Source of the DNA: Lentimicrobiaceae bacterium
GTDB taxonomy: Bacteria; Bacteroidota; Bacteroidia; Bacteroidales; SKPS01
Length of the DNA stretch: 11,622 nt
Direction of reading: 5' to 3'
NCBI GenBank assembly: GCA_007119395.1
Contig: SKPS01000061.1
Location: 1-11,622, forward strand
In this document: positions 6,486-11,622 of the stretch, one piece after another
How positions within the stretch are numbered: the first letter of the stretch is position 1
How the letters are laid out: every line of letters starts with the position of its first letter
Notes under the pieces: model-generated
What the model was told of the DNA's origin: nothing
Database searches by the model: none
What the model saw: only the letters and a program-made list of their open reading frames with translations
Position numbers and translations under genes: made by a program

Positions 6486-7847
6486 TCACTTGACCGGCTC
6501 CAGCTCTTTGGTGGCATGAAAAAACACCAAGGCATCATACCTTTGGGTCAGCACGGTGGGCACATAGTTAAACCTTCTCTCGGTGGCCGGATTATATACC
6601 ACGCCAATTGCACGGTGCCCGATCTGGTTGTTCAGCACTTCATCGTTTTCAAGTTCCTGGTCGAAGACCACAAAAAACTGTTGCAAACCACATTTGTTCA
6701 GCAGATATTCCAGGCTACCTTCTGCTGCGCGGGGAATATCCATGATGCTCATGGGAGCTCCCCAGCGGCTTCCGGCATTCACTCTGCCTGTATAAGTTGT
6801 AAAGCCAATACCGGTAATAGAGGATTCGCCGTACAGTTCACGGCTCAGCTGTCCGATGTTTACCCTGCCTTCAACGGCCATGCTGGTGGCACGCGCATCA
6901 CCAATGTGCGTATTGTGGGCCCACACAATACCACGCGCTTCTTCGCCATAGCGTTTCAGCAATCTGCCTGTTGTGTGGTGCATGTGTGTCGCCCTGCTGT
7001 TCCAGGAGCCATTGTTGTCGCCTTGTGCCGATAAACGGTAAAAATCTTCAGCATTCAACACTACTTTAGCACTCTGCATGCCGTGAAACAGCAGTCGTTC
7101 CTCCTCTTCTGATTCGGCAGCCTCCCATCGGGATTTCAAAAGATGAACCACCTCATGGAGCCTGTGGTCACATGATGCCAGCCCTTGGGTTACAGCTTGT
7201 GCGTACCGCCATTCATCACGCCCAAAACGGGTAAAGCAACCGTAATGCTCCCGAACCTTGGCCTCCTCATCAGGAATCAACGCTGAAACCACAGCAAGCA
7301 CCTCATCCATTGCCTCCCACTGACCGTATACATCCATCCCGTAGATACCAACCCTCTCATCCACAGGCAACAGCCGATTGTGCTCCCGAAGCCACTCAGC
7401 CAATGCCTCCACCTCTGTGTTGCCCCACATCCATTCCGGCCATCGTGAAAAACCTCTTAATATGGAAGCTGCCGTAACACCCTCTTCATCCAAAAGCCAC
7501 TTCACATATAAATTTAACCTGTACATGGGCATCCAATCAGCTTCCACCGCTATAAACCGGAACCCCTGCTCCACAACCAAACGCTTCGATATCTCAGCAC
7601 GCCATCGATAATACTCTGATGTACCATGGGTTGACTCCCCCAGCAAAACCAAACGGGATCCACTGCACAAAGCTATCAGCGAATCCAAATCCGATGCATC
7701 CTCAAAAGCAACCCCCCTGGCACAAAGAGCAGCATAGCCCTCAAGCCTCTCCTCTGTCTGAGATGCAGACGTGCAGCTCAAAACACAAATGATCGCAATA
7801 AAAAAGACTCCACGGTAACCACTCCTGCTAAACATCATATTTTTCAT
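6486..7847 (-). CDS. Erythromycin esterase family lipoprotein
   Basis: This encodes 453 residues from the ATG at 7847 (an in-frame ATG at 7871 adds eight residues ahead of a normal signal peptide, so the shorter form is preferred). MKNMMFSRSGYRG is followed by hydrophobic VFFIAIICVLSC, with a lipobox Cys at 25. The body matches the erythromycin esterase (EreA/EreB-like) superfamily over its usual length: GESTHGTSEYY at 70-80 with Glu71 and His74, EADW at 102-105, IVWAHNTHIGDAR at 308-320 with His311 and His314, and the typical end RAIGVVYNPATERRFNYVP. Known Ere enzymes hydrolyse the macrolide lactone, but most superfamily members have unknown substrates. An exported, lipid-anchored member is unlikely to be simply a cytoplasmic resistance enzyme. 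It stands alone, between the bidirectional terminator and a long divergent intergenic region. Confidence 0.85.
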   Translation of the reverse strand: MKNMMFSRSGYRGVFFIAIICVLSCTSASQTEERLEGYAALCARGVAFEDASDLDSLIALCSGSRLVLLGESTHGTSEYYRWRAEISKRLVVEQGFRFIAVEADWMPMYRLNLYVKWLLDEEGVTAASILRGFSRWPEWMWGNTEVEALAEWLREHNRLLPVDERVGIYGMDVYGQWEAMDEVLAVVSALIPDEEAKVREHYGCFTRFGRDEWRYAQAVTQGLASCDHRLHEVVHLLKSRWEAAESEEEERLLFHGMQSAKVVLNAEDFYRLSAQGDNNGSWNSRATHMHHTTGRLLKRYGEEARGIVWAHNTHIGDARATSMAVEGRVNIGQLSRELYGESSITGIGFTTYTGRVNAGSRWGAPMSIMDIPRAAEGSLEYLLNKCGLQQFFVVFDQELENDEVLNNQIGHRAIGVVYNPATERRFNYVPTVLTQRYDALVFFHATKELEPVK

Positions 7848-8002
7848 TTTTTGTAAGCAATGTATCTCCACTATATCTCAGATTAAGGCCTCCTCCTAAG
7901 CACACTCAAGCTTAATTTATTCATTGCTTGAATCACACTCATTGTTTCCACTTCCCGGGCAAAAACAACTAAACGAAGACTCCATCACGCCCCTACACTC
8001 CG

Positions 8003-8031
8003 TCAACACAATGCTCGTTACAATGTGTTGA
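8003..8031. promoter_or_regulatory. Palindromic candidate operator
   Basis: TCAACACA (8003-8010) and TGTGTTGA (8024-8031) form a perfect 8-bp dyad. After one A-A mismatch, two further pairs extend it around a 7-base loop. It lies between divergent genes, about 62 bp upstream of the plus-strand -7 box, and has no T-run, so an operator for a dimeric regulator is more plausible than a terminator. No regulator gene is nearby. Confidence 0.35.
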
Positions 8032-8068
8032 TACTATTTGAGGCACAATATATAAAAATTTGCTCAAA

Positions 8069-8100
8069 CTTGTGTCGCATAGATTTTTTCTGTATTTTTG
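8069..8100 (+). promoter_or_regulatory. Promoter for the SRPBCC gene
   Basis: CTTG at 8069-8072, a 20-bp spacer and TATTTTTG at 8093-8100 fit the Bacteroidota consensus with one mismatch in the -33 element. Transcription would start near 8104, leaving an unusually long leader of about 195 nt before the ATG at 8300. Confidence 0.55.
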
Positions 8101-8299
8101 TGTTGTGATTATCTGACATATTGGTTTTAGATTCGAGAAGAGTTTTGTAGGGATTAACCAAAGACTGAAAACCTACGTGTTACATACAAAGAGAGATGTT
8201 GACATACCCCGTTGGTTGAAATGACAGAAACGAGTGTTGGTGAAGGGCATTGACAACACAATAAATAACAACTGAGAAATCAGAAACATACCATAGACC

Positions 8300-8842
8300 A
8301 TGAAAAAAACGATTCGGGGTTTGGGGATTGCCCTTTTGGTGCTTGTTGCACTGCCGTTTATTGCGGCTCTGTTTGTCCCTAAAGAATATTCTGTAGAGCG
8401 TTCTATACTCATTAACAGGTCTAATGAGGAGGTATTTGATTATCTTTTAATATTGCGCAACCAGCGTGAATTTGCTGTTTGGGGGCAATCAGACCCATCA
8501 GCTCAATATGATTACAGCGGTACCGATGGAACGGTAGGGTTTGTTTTGGCTTGGGAGAGTGATGATCGCAATATTGGGAAAGGCGAGCAAGAGATCACAG
8601 AGATAATCCCGGGCAATCGTATAAATTATCAGTTGCGATTTTTCAAACCATTCAGAAGCTCTTCTGAGGTGAGTTTTACGACAGAGGCTGCCGGCTCCGG
8701 TTCAACGCGGGTAAGCTGGCGAATCGACGGTCGTTTCAGTTATCCGATGAACATCTTTTTATTGACCTTTCCTATGGAAAAGGTTCTCGGGGATGATTTG
8801 TCAGACGGGCTTAAGAACCTTAAGGAGATCCTGGAGTACTGA
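8300..8842 (+). CDS. Membrane-anchored SRPBCC (polyketide cyclase/START-like) protein
   Basis: This encodes 180 residues. After MKKTIRG, the stretch LGIALLVLVALPFIAALFV (about 8-26) is one transmembrane or uncleaved signal-anchor segment. The remainder, from KEYSVERSILINRSNEEVFDYL, is the standard opening of an SRPBCC/polyketide-cyclase-like domain: a beta-strand, then a helix in which residues of the hydrophobic pocket lie. It continues through EITEIIPGNRINYQLRFFKPF and GSTRVSWRIDGRFSYPM to the long C-terminal helix DDLSDGLKNLKEILEY. The fold binds lipid-like or other hydrophobic ligands; the specific ligand cannot be told. The start MKK fits a signal-anchor. Its TGA directly abuts the stop codon of the convergent acyltransferase gene, with no terminator between. 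Confidence 0.82.
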   Translation: MKKTIRGLGIALLVLVALPFIAALFVPKEYSVERSILINRSNEEVFDYLLILRNQREFAVWGQSDPSAQYDYSGTDGTVGFVLAWESDDRNIGKGEQEITEIIPGNRINYQLRFFKPFRSSSEVSFTTEAAGSGSTRVSWRIDGRFSYPMNIFLLTFPMEKVLGDDLSDGLKNLKEILEY

Positions 8843-9421
8843 TCAGCCCTGTCTGCGGCCCTTTTCCACGACATGTGGCAGCAGGAACATTTCAGGGTAT
8901 TTCCCTTTTCTGTTTTGATACACTTCCACAACGTCTTGCATATCCTTCGCAAAGTCATCAGATGGCGCAAAGACCAGAGGCAAACCGTAGGTTTTGGTAG
9001 CATAATCGACATAGCCTACGGCAACAGGGACATTTGCCTGCCGCGCAATGTGATGGAAGCCCTTTTTCCAGTTTCTGGTGGGCTTGCGTGTACCTTCCGG
9101 TGTAATCACAACACATAGCTTTTGATGTTTCTGATATGCATCCACCACTTGCTGTACCATGTTATTGCCTCTTCTGCGGTCAACGGGAATCCCGCCGAGC
9201 CATTTCAACAGCAACCCCAGCGGGAAGAAGAACACCTCTTGTTTGATCAGGAACTTCACTTTCAGTCCATATTCTTGCATAAAGCACCATCCCCAGACAA
9301 AATCCCAAAAGCTGGTGTGAGGTGCCACAATAAGCACACACCTTTCAGGCATCACACCCGGTTTTACCGCTGATTTCCAACCGGCCAATCGCAAAATAAG
9401 TCGAACCACAGCTTTTCTCAT
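8843..9421 (-). CDS. PlsC-like 1-acyl-glycerol-3-phosphate acyltransferase family protein
   Basis: This 192-residue protein has the PlsC acyltransferase motifs. Motif I, HTSFWD, gives the catalytic HX4D dyad His35-Asp40. Motif II is GGIPVDR at 76-82. Motif III is PEGTRK at 108-113, which binds the glycerol phosphate. A VPVAVGYVDYATKTYG segment follows, in the place of motif IV. Members transfer an acyl chain from acyl-ACP or acyl-CoA to lysophosphatidate or a related lysolipid at the inner membrane. The protein is short, with only a weak hydrophobic N-terminus, so it may be peripheral. The exact acceptor is uncertain, and a primary PlsC role is not shown. It lies 91 bp downstream of dnaX, with a -7-like box in the gap, and converges head-on with the SRPBCC gene. 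Confidence 0.85.
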   Translation of the reverse strand: MRKAVVRLILRLAGWKSAVKPGVMPERCVLIVAPHTSFWDFVWGWCFMQEYGLKVKFLIKQEVFFFPLGLLLKWLGGIPVDRRRGNNMVQQVVDAYQKHQKLCVVITPEGTRKPTRNWKKGFHHIARQANVPVAVGYVDYATKTYGLPLVFAPSDDFAKDMQDVVEVYQNRKGKYPEMFLLPHVVEKGRRQG

Positions 9422-9477
9422 AATGGGTCATTCTGGTCGCTCCTGTTCCCGGAGTGACTTGATCTGTTTTTTTGCGG

Positions 9478-9485
9478 CAAATGTA
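9478..9485 (-). promoter_or_regulatory. Possible -7 promoter element for the acyltransferase gene
   Basis: The minus strand reads TACATTTG, an exact TAnnTTTG match, about 57 bases before the ATG at 9421. No TTTG lies at the -33 distance, where the sequence is C/G-rich. The gene may therefore be expressed both from this site and by read-through from dnaX. Confidence 0.4.
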
Positions 9486-9512
9486 ACCAGAAATCGCATA
9501 ATCCGGGGGTGT

Positions 9513-11591
9513 TTACTCTTCGGGTTCTAGTCCCAGTTTGGTAATAAAGTCTCTCATTTCCGGATTTTGCTCCACCATCTGGTTCATTTTATCACGCGGT
9601 GAGAGGATCCGCTTAACAGGTGTTGAGACTTCATCCACGATGGCTTCAATCCGGAACCAGGTATGGGTAATCTGTTGACGCAGGAAGGATTTCAACTCTT
9701 TAAGGTGGTTGCGGTCCATTGCGATGCGGTTGGCAAAGGTGATGACGATGGCGTTGCTGTCTGTCACGGCAATGGGTGCAGCGGTGATAGCTGTAGAGAA
9801 TGATGGCGAGGCATCGGCTACGTTAGCAGCATATTGATTCACCAGTGCCTGCACTGTTTCCTGGATGAGAGGGGTGAGTGTTTCCCCTTCGGGTGGAGTT
9901 GAGTCATCCTCCTCTTCCTCTTCTGCGGTGGCGGGTGCACCCTCTTCCATCAACCCTTTGATGCTGAGGCGTGCCGCACCGGCACCGTTGCCCGTTGTTG
10001 GTGTTGTGGCATGGGTGGTTCCAGCGCGAGACGGTTCGGTAGGTGGGGTTGGGCGCGTTGGTGTTGAGGGCTCTCCTGGCTGAGGGGTGGGAACTACCGG
10101 AGGTGCAGTGGGCTTGGTGGGATCGGGTGGTTGTGGTGTAGGAGTCCCTGGCGGCGTAGTAGGAGGCGCGGGGTCGGGTGGTTGCGGTGTAGGAGTACCC
10201 GGTGGCGTGGTAGGAGGCGCAGGGTCGGGTGGTTGCGGCGTTGGAGTACCCGGCGGCGTGGCGGGACGCGAGGGGTCGGGTGGTTGCGGTGTTGGAGTGC
10301 CCGGCGGTGTAGTGGGACGCGTAGGATTCGGTGGTTGCGGCGTTGGAGTGGCCGGTGGCGTGGCGGGGGGACGCGTGGGATCGGGTGGTTGCGCTGCAGA
10401 TGAAACAACACCCTGAGCACCCGCCTTGACACCGCTGTCCGTCACACGAAGCCCCGAAACAGAAACATCTACATCACCCTTTTTTTTTTCTTCAAGATGT
10501 CGATGGGTCTCACACATCTGCATCAGGATGAGCTCCAGATGTAACCGCTTATTGGTTACTAAACGGTAGTTCAGATCCCCTTTGGTTACCACATCCAGTG
10601 CCTTCACAAGGTAGGACAGGTCAAACATGGCGGATTGCCCTGTATATCTGGCTCGTACGTTGTCGCTCACCTCCAGCAACCCTGCTACTGCTACATCTTT
10701 GCTCAACAAAAGATTGCGCAAATGATCTCCCAGTCCGTTGACAAAATGGTGCCCGTCAAACCCTTTGTCGAGCACCTCGTCAAGGATCAGCAGCACTGAC
10801 GAGATCTGGTTTGAAGCAACACCATCCATTACCCGGAAATAGTATTCATAATCGAGCAGGTTCAGGTTACTGATCACATTCGCATAGCTGATCTCTTTCC
10901 CTGAAAAGCTCACAATCTGGTCAAAGATCGAAAGGGCATCCCTCATGGCACCATCCGCCTTCTGGGCGATAACATGGAGTGCTTCCTCCTCAGCAGTGAT
11001 TCCCTCCTGTTGGGCTACCCATGTCAGGTGGGAGGCGATGTCCATTACGGTAATTCGCTTGAAATCGTAGATTTGGCAACGCGAGAGGATGGTAGGCAAA
11101 ATCTTATGTCGTTCAGTTGTTGCGAGGATAAACTTTGCGTAGGCAGGAGGCTCTTCAAGGGTTTTCAGGAAAGCATTGAATGCCTGTTGCGACAACATGT
11201 GCACCTCATCGATGATATACACTTTGTATTTACCTGCCTGGGGAGGAATCCGAACTTGCTCAATCAGTGTACGAATATCCTCCACTGAGTTGTTGGATGC
11301 AGCATCCAGCTCCTGAATATTGAACGATGCCAATTGGTTGAAAGAAACGCATGACGAGCATTCATTGCACGGCTCTGTGTCTTCCTGCAGGTTAAGGCAA
11401 TTTATGGTCTTAGCCAGAATTCTGGCGCAGGTGGTTTTACCAATTCCACGGGGGCCTGTAAACAGAAAGGCCTGCGCGAGGGTATTGCTCCTGATAGCAT
11501 TCTTTAGTGTTTGTACGATCGTGGGCTGTCCGACCACTGTACCAAACGTGGACGGCCTGTATTTACGGGCTGATACAACAAAGTTTTCCAT
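9513..11591 (-). CDS. dnaX: DNA polymerase III subunit gamma/tau
   Basis: This 692-residue protein is the ATPase of the replicative clamp loader; as tau it would also hold the polymerase and helicase together. Visible in order: Walker A GPRGIGKT at 46-53; zinc cysteines Cys65, 75, 78 and 81; Walker B DEVH at 128-131; sensor 1 ATTE at 157-160; the SRC arginine finger at 170-172; sensor 2 GAMRDAL at 214-220; then the collar domain to about 367. Residues 368-371 are encoded by an A10 slippery run. Residues 401-520 are a proline-rich tandem repeat, 557-563 an acidic EEEEEDD patch, and about 571-692 the C-terminal domain (including ITFANRIAMDRNHL and TWFRIEAIVDE). The start MENFVVSARKYRPSTF is the usual one for the phylum. 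The -7 box lies four bases upstream, so the mRNA may be leaderless. Confidence 0.97.
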   Translation of the reverse strand: MENFVVSARKYRPSTFGTVVGQPTIVQTLKNAIRSNTLAQAFLFTGPRGIGKTTCARILAKTINCLNLQEDTEPCNECSSCVSFNQLASFNIQELDAASNNSVEDIRTLIEQVRIPPQAGKYKVYIIDEVHMLSQQAFNAFLKTLEEPPAYAKFILATTERHKILPTILSRCQIYDFKRITVMDIASHLTWVAQQEGITAEEEALHVIAQKADGAMRDALSIFDQIVSFSGKEISYANVISNLNLLDYEYYFRVMDGVASNQISSVLLILDEVLDKGFDGHHFVNGLGDHLRNLLLSKDVAVAGLLEVSDNVRARYTGQSAMFDLSYLVKALDVVTKGDLNYRLVTNKRLHLELILMQMCETHRHLEEKKKGDVDVSVSGLRVTDSGVKAGAQGVVSSAAQPPDPTRPPATPPATPTPQPPNPTRPTTPPGTPTPQPPDPSRPATPPGTPTPQPPDPAPPTTPPGTPTPQPPDPAPPTTPPGTPTPQPPDPTKPTAPPVVPTPQPGEPSTPTRPTPPTEPSRAGTTHATTPTTGNGAGAARLSIKGLMEEGAPATAEEEEEDDSTPPEGETLTPLIQETVQALVNQYAANVADASPSFSTAITAAPIAVTDSNAIVITFANRIAMDRNHLKELKSFLRQQITHTWFRIEAIVDEVSTPVKRILSPRDKMNQMVEQNPEMRDFITKLGLEPEE
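10032..10391 (-). repeat. 17-residue (51-bp) proline-rich tandem repeat in dnaX
   Basis: The unit QPPDPxxPxTPPGTPTP recurs from residue 401 to 503 (10083-10391): one 18-residue copy, then five of 17. A degenerate seventh copy ends near residue 520 (10032). At DNA level the core TCGGGTGG starts at 10123, 10174, 10225, 10276, 10327 (variant) and 10381, i.e. 51-bp steps and one of 54. Copies four and five encode identical peptides, so expansion is recent. It forms a stiff, unstructured linker between the clamp-loader core and the tau C-terminal domain. Confidence 0.9.
10474..10490 (-). promoter_or_regulatory. Slippery A10 site for a gamma-like short DnaX
   Basis: On the coding strand, codons GAA AAA AAA AAG GGT (residues 368-372) contain ten consecutive A residues (10480-10489), including the heptamer A_AAA_AAG in the zero frame, as in the E. 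coli dnaX frameshift site. A -1 shift, or one extra A in the mRNA, reads GGG then TGA (10474-10476), giving a 372-residue product. One A fewer reads AGG GTG ATG TAG, also a quick stop. No upstream Shine-Dalgarno-like stimulator or strong downstream stem-loop is evident, so transcriptional slippage, known for the A9 run of Thermus thermophilus dnaX, may be the main route. The site lies precisely between the collar domain and the proline-rich linker. Confidence 0.7.
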
Positions 11592-11595
11592 TTTT

Positions 11596-11603
11596 CAAAG
11601 GTA
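11596..11603 (-). promoter_or_regulatory. -7 promoter element of dnaX, close to the start codon
   Basis: The minus strand reads TACCTTTG, an exact TAnnTTTG match, followed by only AAAA before the ATG at 11591. In this promoter class transcription starts about 4-7 bases after the box, i.e. at or next to the ATG. The -33 element would fall at or past the window edge and cannot be judged. Confidence 0.55.
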
Positions 11604-11622
11604 GCGGTTTTTTGGATAACCA

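Larger units (their letters stand above)
7848..8299. other. Divergent intergenic region between the esterase gene and the SRPBCC gene
   Basis: This roughly 450-bp A/T-rich gap holds a plus-strand -7 box (8093-8100), a dyad (8003-8031), an 8-bp direct repeat CACACTCA (7901-7908 and 7934-7941), and a weaker inverted repeat TCAAGC/GCTTGA (7906-7911, 7926-7931). I find no exact minus-strand TAnnTTTG for the esterase gene. No convincing small protein or RNA gene was recognised. The roughly 195-nt leader of the SRPBCC gene, 8104-8299, occupies its right half. Confidence 0.5.

Noticed and set aside
6438..7034. 198-residue plus-strand open frame
   Set aside because: It lies opposite the erythromycin-esterase-family gene, starts within the terminator hairpin and shows no family resemblance.
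6486..7847. Calling this a macrolide-resistance gene (ere)
   Set aside because: Superfamily membership alone does not show macrolide hydrolysis, and the lipoprotein signal argues for another setting.
8173..8412. 79-residue minus-strand open frame over the SRPBCC leader
   Set aside because: It mostly mirrors the start of the SRPBCC gene, lacks a promoter and has no recognisable features.
10032..10391. Possible CRISPR-like or other DNA repeat array
   Set aside because: The 51-bp units are contiguous without unique spacers, in frame with dnaX, and encode a peptide repeat.
10087..10416. Plus-strand glycine-rich open frame with a GCGVGVPGGVVG-type repeat
   Set aside because: It is the antisense of the proline-rich dnaX repeat; C-rich coding DNA keeps the opposite strand open and gives glycine repeats. 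No start signal or promoter.

Overview
The window is a stretch of chromosome from a member of the Bacteroidota, most likely Bacteroidales-like. Three things point there: exact matches to the Bacteroidota -7 promoter element TAnnTTTG in front of several genes, a DUF3127 protein, and a dnaX gene and lipoproteins in the style of that phylum. It is ordinary core and accessory chromosome. I see no insertion sequence, prophage, CRISPR array or integrase.

Left part (1-1504): two minus-strand genes, a DUF3127 protein with an SSB-like DDDLPF tail, cut at its stop codon by the window edge, and a DUF4213/DUF364 protein. Each has its own -7 element. Divergent from them is pruA (1505-3142), encoding a group-1 1-pyrroline-5-carboxylate dehydrogenase of proline catabolism.

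Middle (3300-6250): a plus-strand run of five closely spaced genes. A short ThiF-type adenylyltransferase and its ThiS sulfur carrier form a pair without other thiamine genes. They are followed by two lipoproteins with LVIVD-like repeats and an outer-membrane protein candidate. The last three genes overlap (13 bp and 4 bp), so they are probably translated together. A hairpin may end the run. tRNA-Val(UAC) follows, with a clear promoter and a strong bidirectional terminator.

Right part (6486-11622): a minus-strand erythromycin-esterase-family lipoprotein, then a roughly 450-bp regulatory gap. Next is a membrane-anchored SRPBCC protein that converges, with no spacer, on a PlsC-like acyltransferase. 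That gene lies downstream of dnaX (DNA polymerase III gamma/tau).

The most interesting signal is in dnaX. A run of ten A residues containing the in-frame slippery heptamer A_AAA_AAG lies exactly where the clamp-loader part ends. Either shifted frame stops within a few codons, so the gene appears built to make a short gamma-like product of about 372 residues as well as full-length tau (692). Just after it comes a 17-residue proline-rich tandem repeat, about six copies, linking to the tau C-terminal part. The dnaX -7 box ends four bases before the ATG, which suggests a leaderless mRNA.
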